From Bacteroidota bacterium (GTDB lineage: Bacteria; Bacteroidota; Bacteroidia; Chitinophagales; Chitinophagaceae), in assembly GCA_020161435.1 (NCBI GenBank), contig JAIUNV010000001.1:1-64000 (forward strand): a stretch of 64,000 nt of DNA. Reading direction: 5' to 3'. How positions within the stretch are numbered: position 1 is the stretch's first letter; every line of letters begins with the position of its first letter. A model generated the notes under the pieces. That model saw nothing but the letters and a program-made list of their open reading frames with translations. It was not told where the DNA came from and did not search any database. The translations under genes and the position numbers were made by a program. Shown piece after piece: positions 33,758-43,491 of this stretch.

Positions 33758-36700
33758 CTAATTTTTTTCCAACGCTTCCTTCAGTTGTTTGATGGGCATA
33801 TCGTACATCAAACTATCGCGGTTGGCCCTGCGCTGCACATAGTGTATGCGGGCCACAAATGGTTCTACTATTCTGAACTCTTCTGTTTTATCGGGGCTGA
33901 CCACCATAATCTGCAGGTTGAGTTGCTTGCATAAATTCATGAGGTATCTGGCCTTCTCTTCATCCTGCCGGCTAAAGGCTTCATCCACACATATAAAGCG
34001 GAAGCTGCGCTGGCTGAGGCCATCGCTGGTAATGCCAAACTGATACGCAATGGCACTGCCTAAAATGGTGTAGGTGAGCTGTGCCTGTTCGCCACCGCTC
34101 AGCTTTTCGGTACCGGTGTAGCTGCGGTACGTACTCTTGTCTTCGGCACGTACTTCACGGGCCACAAACCGCAACCATTGCCGCACATCCATCACTTCGC
34201 GGCGCCAGCTTTCCTTGCTTTCTAAATCCTCAATCAGCTCTTTGATTTTTACATAGCTGGCTTCGAGTATCGAGTCGTCTTTGCTGCGGTGATACTCGGC
34301 AATATTCGGCTTCCATGCCACCAACCGATGGCGGAAATCTTTGATGTTGGGGCTGAGTTCTTCTCTGGCATCCAACTGAATATATGTCTTTGGGTTTTGG
34401 CGATAGCTGATACCAGAAAGGCTAATATTCAACTCATCTACCCTGCGACGTATTTGTTGTAAATGTTCATCCAACCGGCCACCAAAACTGCTCATGCGGT
34501 TAATCATTTCTTCGTTCAGGTACTTCTTGAAACGATCCCGCTGCTCGGCCAGTTCTTCACCCTCCAGGCGTTCGAGTAGGTCCATGTATTCACCCGCCAG
34601 GTCTACGCTTTCGGGCAGGCGGTGTGTATCGCCCCGCCAGTCAGGAAACCGCTGCAGCAACTTTTCATCCGTTGGATATTTGAACCGGTTGATAGCTGTG
34701 TTCAGCTGCCGCTTGGCCGATTCAGTTTTGCTGTTGAGCTCATCCATTTTTTTGCGGATGATATCCGTTACCTGATTGCGGACTTTCTCAATCACATCCA
34801 AATCAATGCTGTACTCAATCTTGTTGATGTACTCCAACTGAAACTCGGCCAGCTTTGTTGTGATGTCAACTCCTTCGTAAGCCATTAATATTTCATCACA
34901 ACGTAGCTGTGCACTCTGCCACTGCTGCAGTTGATTGTGTTGCTTTTCTTCTTCCCTTATTTTTTCGTCTTTCTTTTGCTGCAGTTCTTTCAGCCGCTGT
35001 TGCAGGGCTTCTTTCTTCTGTTGCAGTTCTTTCAGCGTGGGGTCACCTTTTTCCAGCTTTAGCCGCTCTTTTTCTTTGGCAGCAATGTGTGCTGTTGTTG
35101 CTTCCCAATCGAGCTCTGCAAAAGATTGAAAGCGCAACAGTTCTTCCAGTGCTTTTTCCTGCCGTTCGAGGTTGTCTATTTTACTGCGCAAAACACTTTC
35201 TTCTTTGCGTAGCTGCTGCACTTTTTCTTCCCGTTGGGTGAGCTCTGCTATCAGCATGCGAAGCTTGGCGCTGTTGTCCCAACCCAGCACATAATGCTGG
35301 CGGCTGTTGCCCTTGTTGCGGTCATCCTTTTCATGCCGGTTGCCATGGCGAATCAGTCCGCTGGAAGTAATGGCATAATCTGTTTTGGCAAATTCGTTCA
35401 GGTTGTCGGTGCAGTAGTAGTTGTAGTATTTGCGCAGCTGAAACTCCACCCAATCGGCATATTCACTGTCGTGTTTGATGTCGAGTTTGTCGGGCACCGT
35501 ATCAGGTTCCAAAGGCAGCAAATCGGTGAGGTAGTTGCCCTCTTTGTAACGTTCGTACACAATGCGGCCTTTGAGGTCGGTGCCCTGCACGTACTTGTTC
35601 ACCATTTTGTAATACTGCTCGGGCACCAGCAACCGCTGACCAAAATTGTGCAGCAGTTTTTCAATGGCGTATTCCCATTTCTCTTCGCCTTCCCGCAGTT
35701 GTATCAGTTCGCCTACAAAAGGAATTTCAGCTTCAGTGGCGCCGCAGTATTCCAGTATCTCTTGTCGTATTTGTGCAATACGACCGGTGATATTGTTCTT
35801 TTGTTTTTTCAGTTGTTCTATATCGCCTTCGAGTAGCACCATATCGTCTTCTGCCTGGTGCCGGGCATCTTCCATCCGTACTTTGGCGGTACGTTTCTCA
35901 TCCAGGTCTTTGCGCAGCTCTTGTGCTTTCTCTTCTGCCTTGCGGCGGTTTTTATCAAACTCCCGTTCGTTTACCTGCGTATCCCAACCCAGCTTTTCAG
36001 CAAAGCCGTTGTAGCGTTGTGTAGCTGCCTGCCGCTTTTCTTTTTCTGTTTCCAGCTCTTTCATTTGCCGGTCGAGCTCGGCCAGCAAGCGACCCGGCTG
36101 GCTGCTTTGTATTTGCACTTCGGTAGCAATGAGCTGCTGGTTTTCTTCATCAATCACCGCTTCAATTTCCTGTTTGCGCAGGCGGGTTTGTTGCAGTGTT
36201 TCTTCTAGCTGCTTCATGTCTTTTTCCAACAGGTTGCGCTGGTGCGTAGCAAACCATGCTGGCAAAGTTTGCCGGTGCTGATCGACTATGTATTTATCGG
36301 CTTCAATGTTTTTCCAATCGTTCCAATGCTGGCGTACGGGTTGCAGCAAGGCAATTTGCGTGATGGTTTTTTCAATATTACGATGTGCATCGCTCAGGGT
36401 TTTGAAATGGTCTTTCAGTTTTTCAAAATCGGCTTCCATGTCGGTTTCTTCCAGCATTTGTGTGCGGATGAAATCGTCGAGGTTGCCCAAAATTTTGAGG
36501 CTGATGGTTTGGTTGAAGAGGCTTTGTGCTTTTTCGCTGCGCATACCAAACACACTGCGCAGCCGTGTGCCGTATTCTTTTGGCCCGTCAAAAAATTCAA
36601 TCATTTCGCGGCTGCCCTGTTTGGGATAATCTTTGCGCAACCGCTTTTTCCATTCGCCCTGTGTATCAAAATACCGCAGGTCTGTTTCGATGCTGAGCGG

Positions 36701-37156
36701 CTTGTGAGCCACAATAAAACTGCGTTTGAGATCGGTGCCGGCAAACCAGCGGATTTGTGCCAGCGTTACATATTGATCTTCGCTTTTGAACACCGCCAGT
36801 ATCACACTGCGCACCTTGCTTCTGTCTTCCCGTAGCCGTTGAGCTTTACTACCGCTGTCGTCCTCGGTAAGGCCGTATTCGCCCAGCACATAGCTTTCTT
36901 CGGTGCGTTCGTTTTTGGTTTTGCCCTCGGCACTCATGTTGAAGCTGCGCATTCTTCGCTCTGCCGCCAGCAAGGTGAGCAAGGCATGCACAAACGTGGT
37001 TTTGCCGCTGCCATTGGCGCCAGTAAGCAGGCTGTTTTCGCCACCGGGTTCTATGTGGTAAATTTTTTCGTCGAAGGTGCCCCAGTTCCAGAGTTCCATC
37101 CGCTGCAGGCGAAAGCCGGCTTCGGCAGGATTGAGGCTAAATAAACTCAGGTTCAT
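33758..37156 (-). CDS. jetC: Wadjet SMC-like ATPase JetC
   Basis: An 1132-residue SMC/MukB-like ATPase. The N-terminal head half has Walker A GANGSGKT (residues 46-53). Long coiled coils occupy most of residues 280-900 with a hinge-like globular part around 480-640. The C-terminal head half carries the signature motif LSGGE (1019-1023) and Walker B FICVDEAF (1054-1061). JetC is the loop-extruding motor of Wadjet; JetA (kleisin) and JetB (KITE) bridge its heads. It starts at ATG 37156 and is followed by jetD after 4 bases. A full-length product with all ATPase motifs argues that the half-operon is still functional. Confidence 0.94.
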   Translation of the reverse strand: MNLSLFSLNPAEAGFRLQRMELWNWGTFDEKIYHIEPGGENSLLTGANGSGKTTFVHALLTLLAAERRMRSFNMSAEGKTKNERTEESYVLGEYGLTEDDSGSKAQRLREDRSKVRSVILAVFKSEDQYVTLAQIRWFAGTDLKRSFIVAHKPLSIETDLRYFDTQGEWKKRLRKDYPKQGSREMIEFFDGPKEYGTRLRSVFGMRSEKAQSLFNQTISLKILGNLDDFIRTQMLEETDMEADFEKLKDHFKTLSDAHRNIEKTITQIALLQPVRQHWNDWKNIEADKYIVDQHRQTLPAWFATHQRNLLEKDMKQLEETLQQTRLRKQEIEAVIDEENQQLIATEVQIQSSQPGRLLAELDRQMKELETEKEKRQAATQRYNGFAEKLGWDTQVNEREFDKNRRKAEEKAQELRKDLDEKRTAKVRMEDARHQAEDDMVLLEGDIEQLKKQKNNITGRIAQIRQEILEYCGATEAEIPFVGELIQLREGEEKWEYAIEKLLHNFGQRLLVPEQYYKMVNKYVQGTDLKGRIVYERYKEGNYLTDLLPLEPDTVPDKLDIKHDSEYADWVEFQLRKYYNYYCTDNLNEFAKTDYAITSSGLIRHGNRHEKDDRNKGNSRQHYVLGWDNSAKLRMLIAELTQREEKVQQLRKEESVLRSKIDNLERQEKALEELLRFQSFAELDWEATTAHIAAKEKERLKLEKGDPTLKELQQKKEALQQRLKELQQKKDEKIREEEKQHNQLQQWQSAQLRCDEILMAYEGVDITTKLAEFQLEYINKIEYSIDLDVIEKVRNQVTDIIRKKMDELNSKTESAKRQLNTAINRFKYPTDEKLLQRFPDWRGDTHRLPESVDLAGEYMDLLERLEGEELAEQRDRFKKYLNEEMINRMSSFGGRLDEHLQQIRRRVDELNISLSGISYRQNPKTYIQLDAREELSPNIKDFRHRLVAWKPNIAEYHRSKDDSILEASYVKIKELIEDLESKESWRREVMDVRQWLRFVAREVRAEDKSTYRSYTGTEKLSGGEQAQLTYTILGSAIAYQFGITSDGLSQRSFRFICVDEAFSRQDEEKARYLMNLCKQLNLQIMVVSPDKTEEFRIVEPFVARIHYVQRRANRDSLMYDMPIKQLKEALEKN

Positions 37157-37575
37157 ATATCGGCAATGAGTGTATCAGTTAATGGGATAATGGGTGTGCA
37201 TGCAGAGCGTGTATGGCAAGTGGGCGAATATATTGCCCATGCCATCAAATATGCCAGTTGCAGCGGGCTATTTATAAACAATGCCGGCAGTTGAACAAAT
37301 GATGTTGCGATAAACATGAAAACAAATGATTGCTTGGAAAGAACTCCAGCAGGGCATTTTGTATTGGTAAAGCACTTATTTTAGTATTTCTTTCCTGGTA
37401 AGTAGCATGGCGATAGTAATGCGCTTGCCCCACAGGAAAACAATAGCCTGGCAATAGCCATGGCCTACTATGAGCGGGTGAGAAATAGCGTGAACAAACA
37501 ACATGGTGGCAACACCATGTATAAAAGCTATGTAACTACATGATCCACCTGACAACAACACAACAACAAACGGAT
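37153..37575. other. Region upstream of jetC with an imperfect inverted repeat
   Basis: It carries a hairpin at 37213-37245 (ATGGC..TGGGC with GCCCA.GCCAT) and a one-mismatch -7 box for jetC on the minus strand (CATATTTG near 37255). Two short open frames overlap on opposite strands: 37166-37294 (+, 42 codons) and 37317-37153 (-, 54 codons), the latter sharing an ATGA overlap with the jetC start. Neither has a recognisable family. The rest of the stretch to the tracrRNA shows nothing further. Confidence 0.4.
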
Positions 37576-37604
37576 AAAAAAAATGCCCCGCAGATAGGCG
37601 AGGC
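37576..37604 (-). terminator. Second terminator behind the tracrRNA
   Basis: On the minus strand GCCTCGC pairs with GCGGGGC (one G-U pair) and is followed by a T8 run at 37583-37576. It would catch transcripts reading through the first tracrRNA terminator. Confidence 0.7.
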
Positions 37605-37607
37605 GCT

Positions 37608-37682
37608 AAAAAAAATCCCACGGAGTACGCAGGATTTAAGAAAAATCTTCGGCTTATAGCCTTATTGTGATAAGCTTTCGAA
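37608..37682 (-). ncRNA. tracrRNA of the type II-C CRISPR-Cas system
   Basis: The minus strand reads CGAAAGCTTATCACAAT at 37680-37664. This is complementary to the first 17 bases of the crRNA repeat (GTTGTGATTTGCTTTCG) except for a 2x2 U-U internal loop and a terminal G-U pair, which is the anti-repeat. A small nexus hairpin GGCT-ATA-AGCC follows, then a terminator-like stem AAATCC...GGATTT ending in T8 (37615-37608). This is the standard layout of a tracrRNA that pairs with crRNA, recruits RNase III and is bound by Cas9. It is divergent from cas9. The 5' end is estimated from the -7 box just upstream, so it may be off by several bases. Confidence 0.88.
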
Positions 37683-37685
37683 TTT

Positions 37686-37693
37686 CAAATATA
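37686..37693 (-). promoter_or_regulatory. -7 box of the tracrRNA gene
   Basis: Minus-strand TATATTTG matches TAnnTTTG exactly and ends 5 bases before the anti-repeat begins. Transcription would therefore start almost at the anti-repeat. Confidence 0.6.
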
Positions 37694-37718
37694 AGATTCA
37701 TCTACATAAAAAGTAATC

Positions 37719-40700
37719 ATGGAAAAAATTTTAGGTCTTGACTTAGGCACAAATTCTATCGGATGGGCAATAAGAGAAGTTAATCCTGAATTGGAAAATC
37801 AAATTATTGATAAAGGGGTACTCACGTTTGATAAGGGAGTGGCTGAAGATAAATCAGGAGAACACCCCATGGTTCAGAAAAGAACTGAAAGCAGGGGGAA
37901 AAGAAGAAATTATCAGGCTGAAAAATATAGAAAATGGGAACTTCTGGAATGCCTAATTCATAACCAAATGTGTCCACTATCAATTGAAGAGCTAAACGAA
38001 TGGCGCTACTACACCAAGAGGCTGGGAAGAAAATATCCAAAAAACGAAAAGTTTATTCAATGGTTAAGATTCGACTTTGATGGAGATGGTAAACCAGATT
38101 TTGAACGGCTGGGTTTTAGCAAACATGAAAGTTATTACTTGTTTAGAGCATTAATTGTTGATGAAAGCAAAGTTGACATATTTCGAAAGGAACCAAGCAT
38201 TATTGGAAGAGTACTGTATCAATTGGTGCAACGCCGAGGATACAACGATGGACAGAATATAGATGAAGCTGAGAAAGATGAGTTGAGTAAAACAATTATG
38301 AAAGGTGGCGGAGAGGCTGGTGCAGTTGGCGTAAATGAAATACTGCCTTACCTCGAAAAACACAAAACGCTTGGAGCGGCATTGTACTATTTACAAAAAG
38401 AACAAAAGACAAGAATCCGCAAGAGATATAACCTAAGAAGTCATTTTCAAAATGAGATAAAAGAAATATGCAGGATTCAAAAGCTTGATCATTTATACAA
38501 AGCTTTTTGGGGTGCAATAATTTGGCAAAGACCATTAAGGGGACAAAAAGGTCTTGTAGGTGTTTGCACTTTTGAACAAAACAAAAGACGCTGTCCAATT
38601 AGCCATCCTTTCTATGAAGAATACAGAACTTGGGTTTTCATCAACAACCTTAAGATTAAGCCAATTGTAAAGAATGGCAAAGAAATCAATTCGATGCCTC
38701 TTAATGATGCTTTACATCAGGTTGTGTATCCTCAATTTATTAAAGCCGGATCAGACTTTAAACTATCAAGCATCATTGCAAAGCTTAAAGAAAAAGGATT
38801 TGAAATATCCGCCAAATTCCCTGAAGACACTAAGGTGTTAAGTCTTTCGTTTATCTATCAAATAGGTAAAATATTTGGGAAAGAATGGCAAGAAAAAGTT
38901 GGATGGACTGATAGTTTAGAGGGAAAGTCTAAAGTTGTTCCGTACGATATAGAAGATTTGTGGCATTTACATTTTACAAAAAAGGATAACAAAGAAAGCG
39001 GAGAAAGCAGTAATGACTTCTTACATCGCTTTGGTTTGGAAAAGCTTGAATTGGATGAAGAAAAGGCAATAGCATTTTCTAAAATTCGACTTCAGCAAGG
39101 TTATGCTACTTTGAGTCTAAATGCAATCAAAAAAATTTTGCCTTACCTCCAACAAGGCTTCCTTTATAGTGAGGCGGTTTACTTGGCAAATCTTCCAAAA
39201 ATATTGGGTATTACAACCGTTGACAATACCACAATAGAGCACTTTGCAGAGGAAGTAAAGAGAATACACAAGCAGAATAGTATCGATAAGAAAACGATTC
39301 AAGTAGTAAACGAACTAATCAACGATCAACTTAATTCCGATTCGAGGTTTGGAATGGATCCGGCTTACGAATTAGATAAGAGTGATTTCGATGACATAGA
39401 TGCCAAATTTCAAGAGGTTTTTGGCAAATACAGTTGGCAAAATTTAGAAGCGGATTCTAAGAACGCAGCTTTGAAATTAGTCAGTGAAAAATATCTTTCT
39501 TTTTTGAGGAAAAGGATACACACAAAAAATGTGTTTGAAAAAACGGAAAGGTTGCATGCCAAGATTTTTAATTGGCTTAAAGAAACCTATGATGTACCTG
39601 ATGAGAATATTAAACACCTTTGGCACCCATCTGAACAAGAATCCTATTTGCCAGCAATTGTCGAAAACGGGAAAGCATACTTAAGAACACCAGAACCAAT
39701 TAGCAAAGGCTTTAAAAATCCAATGGCTTTAAAGACTCTTCATAAATTGAAAAGACTTGTTAACTACTTAATCAAGGTTGGTAAGATTGATGAAGATACC
39801 AGAGTGGCAATTGAAATAGCCCGTGAACTGAATGATGCGAATAAAAGAAAGGCTATTGAACGGTGGCAAAGAGAGAGAGAAAAGCACAATGCTGACTATA
39901 AGAAAATGATTGATGAGCTAAATGAAAAAACCAATTCAACCTTCAATAGCTCAGATAAAAGTTTGATTGACAAAATCAGATTGTGGGAAGAACAAAACAG
40001 ACTTTGCATTTATACAGGAAAGACGATTTCACTTAGTGATTTGCTGAGTGGCAATAAGTATGACTTTGAGCACAGCATACCTGCCAGTATGAGCTTCGAT
40101 AATGAACTAAAGAATTTAACCGTAGCGGATAGCTTTTACAACAGAGAAATAAAGAAAAAACGTCTGCCTTCTGAATGCCCAAACTATAATGATGAATTTG
40201 TCTTTGATGGCAAAACTTATCCTCCAATATTATCAACACTGCAAAACATCTTTGGTCGGATGGTTGAAAATGAAGTTGATATTAAGGGTAAAATTATTAT
40301 CAAGCAATCGTTTGAAAAAATCGAACAATTAGAAAAACAATATTTGGAGTGGAAAGCTAAAACATCAGATGACAAACAAATAAAAGATAATATCATTATC
40401 AAGCGTCATCTGATTAAAATGGAACTTGACTATTGGCGTTACAAACTAAATACGTTTACAACTACTGAATACAAAGCCAGCTGGCGTAATAGTCAATTAA
40501 GAGATACTCAAACAATTACGAAATACGCTTTACCCTTTCTTAAAACAGTTTTTCATAAAGTTGAGGTACAGAAAGGAACGATTACTGCAGATTTTCGAAG
40601 AATTTATCAAATACAACAACCACTTGAAAAAAAGGAACGTACAAAGCATAGTCACCACGCAATTGATGCTGCCGTATTAACACTTATTCCTCCGGCTGCA

Positions 40701-41972
40701 AAAAGGGATAAGATTTTACTACGTTACAATGAATCAAAAGAAACTAAACAAGCTTACCATGCAAAGCCAGACCATTGGAGCAGCTTTCATCAGCAATATA
40801 TACAGGCAATAGAAAAAGACATTCTGATCAATTATTTGCCAGACCATCGTACGCTTACGCCTACTTTCAAAAAAGTCAGGAAACGTGGTCAAGTACAATA
40901 TGTAAAAGAAAAATTACCCAATGGGAAGTGGCAATTTAAGCATGATATCAATGGCAAGAAAATACCACTCATCGCAAAAGGGGATAGCATCAGAGGTCAA
41001 TTACATAAAGAAAGTTTTTTTGGAGCGATTAAAATGCCAATCTATGAGCTAAAAAATGGCAAGTACATTCCAAAATCTGATGGCAAGGGTAATTTCCTTT
41101 TTCAAGAAAATGAGAAGAGAAATGACTCTATATTTTTTGTAGAGAGGGAAATAAACCTCTCAAATTTCACAAAGCTTGAAGACTTAGAAATAGTAATCGA
41201 TCCTAACCTCAGAGTCTATCTACAGAATCTAATCAAAGAAAGGATAAGCTCAGGGAAATCATTCAAGGCAGCTATTTCAGAGCCTTTTTGGGCATTCGGT
41301 AAAAAATTTGACAAAAATGGGAATCCAATTTCGCCTATTAGACACCTTCGTGTAAAAGCAAAAGGTAGTGGTGCATATATCAATAATCCTGCTGAAATAA
41401 GAATTAGGAAAAACTATGAGTCTTTGAAGCCATATAAGAATATGTATTACGCAATTAATGGCGAAATTCCGTTTTGTGCATTGTATGAGTTAGATGGAAT
41501 GAATAAAGTTGAAAGAGAACTAGTAAGCTATCCAATTCTTGAAATAGCTCACAATTTCAAATTTAATGGTCCGACAGGGATTGTAGAGGCCTACCAGAAA
41601 AAAGGCACAAAATTAATCTTACCGTTAAAAGCGATTTTGAGGCCTGGACAAAAAGTGATTTTCTATAAAGAATCTGTTGCCGAGTTATTAGACTTATCTA
41701 ATAATAATTCATATTCAGAACTGTCTAAACGAATGTATACCATTAACAACTTTGATGGTGATCGAATTGTCTTTATACATCATTTATGTTCTCTTCCTCA
41801 AGAATCAATTACCACTGAAATGGAAAATCGTGGATTTAAAAAGGGAGCTTCTTTTTTGGATTATGATCATCCTTTTCAAAAATTGAGATTGAGTAAAAAC
41901 GCATTGAACATGGCAATTGAGGACAAAGATTTTACATTACTCCTAGATGGAAGTATAAGTTGGAAATTTTGA
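37719..41972 (+). CDS. cas9: CRISPR-associated endonuclease Cas9 (type II-C)
   Basis: A 1417-residue RNA-guided DNA nuclease. RuvC-I is LGLDLGTNSIGWAI with Asp8, and the Arg-rich bridge helix covers residues 54-80. RuvC-II is VAIEIAREL with Glu699, the HNH domain has DFEHSIP with His785 and Asn808, and RuvC-III is HSHHAIDAA with Asp983. All catalytic residues are present. Length fits the large Bacteroidota II-C group. cas9, cas1 and cas2 are the only cas genes (no csn2 or cas4), which defines II-C. The cas1 ATG follows 4 bases after its stop. Sampled lines have 30-38% G+C, far below cas1 and the neighbours, suggesting separate acquisition. Confidence 0.98.
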   Translation: MEKILGLDLGTNSIGWAIREVNPELENQIIDKGVLTFDKGVAEDKSGEHPMVQKRTESRGKRRNYQAEKYRKWELLECLIHNQMCPLSIEELNEWRYYTKRLGRKYPKNEKFIQWLRFDFDGDGKPDFERLGFSKHESYYLFRALIVDESKVDIFRKEPSIIGRVLYQLVQRRGYNDGQNIDEAEKDELSKTIMKGGGEAGAVGVNEILPYLEKHKTLGAALYYLQKEQKTRIRKRYNLRSHFQNEIKEICRIQKLDHLYKAFWGAIIWQRPLRGQKGLVGVCTFEQNKRRCPISHPFYEEYRTWVFINNLKIKPIVKNGKEINSMPLNDALHQVVYPQFIKAGSDFKLSSIIAKLKEKGFEISAKFPEDTKVLSLSFIYQIGKIFGKEWQEKVGWTDSLEGKSKVVPYDIEDLWHLHFTKKDNKESGESSNDFLHRFGLEKLELDEEKAIAFSKIRLQQGYATLSLNAIKKILPYLQQGFLYSEAVYLANLPKILGITTVDNTTIEHFAEEVKRIHKQNSIDKKTIQVVNELINDQLNSDSRFGMDPAYELDKSDFDDIDAKFQEVFGKYSWQNLEADSKNAALKLVSEKYLSFLRKRIHTKNVFEKTERLHAKIFNWLKETYDVPDENIKHLWHPSEQESYLPAIVENGKAYLRTPEPISKGFKNPMALKTLHKLKRLVNYLIKVGKIDEDTRVAIEIARELNDANKRKAIERWQREREKHNADYKKMIDELNEKTNSTFNSSDKSLIDKIRLWEEQNRLCIYTGKTISLSDLLSGNKYDFEHSIPASMSFDNELKNLTVADSFYNREIKKKRLPSECPNYNDEFVFDGKTYPPILSTLQNIFGRMVENEVDIKGKIIIKQSFEKIEQLEKQYLEWKAKTSDDKQIKDNIIIKRHLIKMELDYWRYKLNTFTTTEYKASWRNSQLRDTQTITKYALPFLKTVFHKVEVQKGTITADFRRIYQIQQPLEKKERTKHSHHAIDAAVLTLIPPAAKRDKILLRYNESKETKQAYHAKPDHWSSFHQQYIQAIEKDILINYLPDHRTLTPTFKKVRKRGQVQYVKEKLPNGKWQFKHDINGKKIPLIAKGDSIRGQLHKESFFGAIKMPIYELKNGKYIPKSDGKGNFLFQENEKRNDSIFFVEREINLSNFTKLEDLEIVIDPNLRVYLQNLIKERISSGKSFKAAISEPFWAFGKKFDKNGNPISPIRHLRVKAKGSGAYINNPAEIRIRKNYESLKPYKNMYYAINGEIPFCALYELDGMNKVERELVSYPILEIAHNFKFNGPTGIVEAYQKKGTKLILPLKAILRPGQKVIFYKESVAELLDLSNNNSYSELSKRMYTINNFDGDRIVFIHHLCSLPQESITTEMENRGFKKGASFLDYDHPFQKLRLSKNALNMAIEDKDFTLLLDGSISWKF

Positions 41973-41976
41973 ACAA

Positions 41977-42870
41977 ATGATCAAACGCACCCTCTACTTC
42001 GGCAATCTCGCTTACCTCAAAACCACTAATGAACAACTGGTGATAGAGCGGAAAGACGAGGCGCCCAAAAGCATTCCTATTGAAGATGTGGGACTGGTGG
42101 TATTGGATCATCAGCAAATTACCATCAGCCAGGCACTTATGGCTAAACTGCTGGCCAATAATGTGGCCCTCATTACCTGCAACGAAACCCACCATCCGGT
42201 GGGTTTGTTGCTTCCGCTGGATGGGCACACCCTGCACAGCCAGCGATTTCAGCAGCAGCTCGATTGCAGTGTGCCGCTAAAAAAACAACTATGGGCACAA
42301 ACCATTGAAGCCAAAATACGCAACCAGGCAGCACTGCTGGCCGAGCGGCGCATAGAACACAAATACCTGCACACACTGGCCGATACGGTAAAAAGTGGCG
42401 ACACTGGCAACAACGAAGCCAAAGCCGCCCAATACTATTGGAGCCGTTTCTTCCCTGATTTTTTAGACTTTACCCGCCACCGCGAAGGCCCGCCACCCAA
42501 CAACCTGCTCAACTATGGCTATGCCATACTGCGGGCAATAGTAGCCCGTGCATTGGTAAGCAGCGGCCTGCTGCCGGTAATGGGCATACACCACCGCAAC
42601 CAATACAATGCCTACTGCCTGGCCGATGATATTATGGAGCCATACCGCCCTTATGTAGATAGCGTGGTTTACCAACTGGTACGTAACCATGGCCGCTTTT
42701 TAGAACTCAGCCCCGGCATGAAACAACAGCTGCTGGCCATACCCGCCATGGATGTGCAGATAGACGGGCAAACCAGCCCGTTGATGAATGCCGTTACCCG
42801 CACTACCAGCAGCCTGGCCAAATGCTTTGCCGGTGAGCAACGCAAAATTATTTATCCGCAATACGGATAG
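41977..42870 (+). CDS. cas1: CRISPR integrase Cas1
   Basis: A 297-residue Cas1 of the type II family with the N-terminal beta domain (RTLYFGNLAYLKTTNEQLVI) and the C-terminal helical integrase domain. Metal-binding residues are placed at Glu147 (NNEAKAAQYYW), His205 (MGIHHRNQYN) and Glu221 (DDIMEPYRP). With Cas2 it cuts and inserts new spacers at the array. It starts 4 bases behind cas9, indicating translational coupling. Its composition (about 48-58% G+C in sampled lines) is like the chromosome and unlike cas9. Confidence 0.97.
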   Translation: MIKRTLYFGNLAYLKTTNEQLVIERKDEAPKSIPIEDVGLVVLDHQQITISQALMAKLLANNVALITCNETHHPVGLLLPLDGHTLHSQRFQQQLDCSVPLKKQLWAQTIEAKIRNQAALLAERRIEHKYLHTLADTVKSGDTGNNEAKAAQYYWSRFFPDFLDFTRHREGPPPNNLLNYGYAILRAIVARALVSSGLLPVMGIHHRNQYNAYCLADDIMEPYRPYVDSVVYQLVRNHGRFLELSPGMKQQLLAIPAMDVQIDGQTSPLMNAVTRTTSSLAKCFAGEQRKIIYPQYG

Positions 42871-42884
42871 TGATTCGCAGATAG

Positions 42885-43313
<429 letters not shown>

Positions 43314-43318
43314 ACGGT

Positions 43319-43362
43319 CTTCTCTCCTCCTGCGGAGGGGTGGCCGCAGGCCGGGGTGGGTT
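43319..43362. repeat. REP-like palindrome downstream of cas2
   Basis: CTCCTCCTGCGGAGG and GTGGCCGCAGGCCGGGG form two adjacent stems. It is a second member of the REP-like class, so cas2 is bracketed by such elements. Confidence 0.6.
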
Positions 43363-43385
43363 CTTCTTCTCCGCCACCTCACAAT

Positions 43386-43439
43386 AAAAAATCCGGCCTT
43401 GTTAACCGCCAACAGGCGAAAAAAGGGGCCGGATTTTTT
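43386..43439. terminator. Bidirectional terminator between cas2 and the CRISPR array
   Basis: AAAAAATCCGGCC (43386-43398) pairs perfectly with GGCCGGATTTTTT (43427-43439). A nested CGCC-AACA-GGCG hairpin is in the loop. With A and T runs on both sides it can stop the cas operon on the plus strand and the array transcript on the minus strand. A further small hairpin (AGGCTT with AAGCCT, 43472-43490) touches the first repeat. Confidence 0.85.
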
Positions 43440-43491
43440 ATCCTGTTCAACTCATGCAAACCCCTGTGGCACAAGGCTTTTGGCCAAGCCT

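Noticed and set aside
32566..37156. jetC/jetD taken alone as an MksBEF condensin or an SbcCD-type nuclease
   Set aside because: JetD has the Toprim-containing Wadjet layout rather than SbcD phosphoesterase motifs, and DUF3375- and DUF4194-type partners occur on the same strand at 49.8-52.1 kb. Wadjet fits all four genes.
43440..43491. An AT-rich CRISPR leader between the terminator and the first repeat
   Set aside because: The 52 bases are not AT-rich and hold only a small hairpin. Leader function at this end is inferred from repeat degeneration at the other end, not from this sequence.
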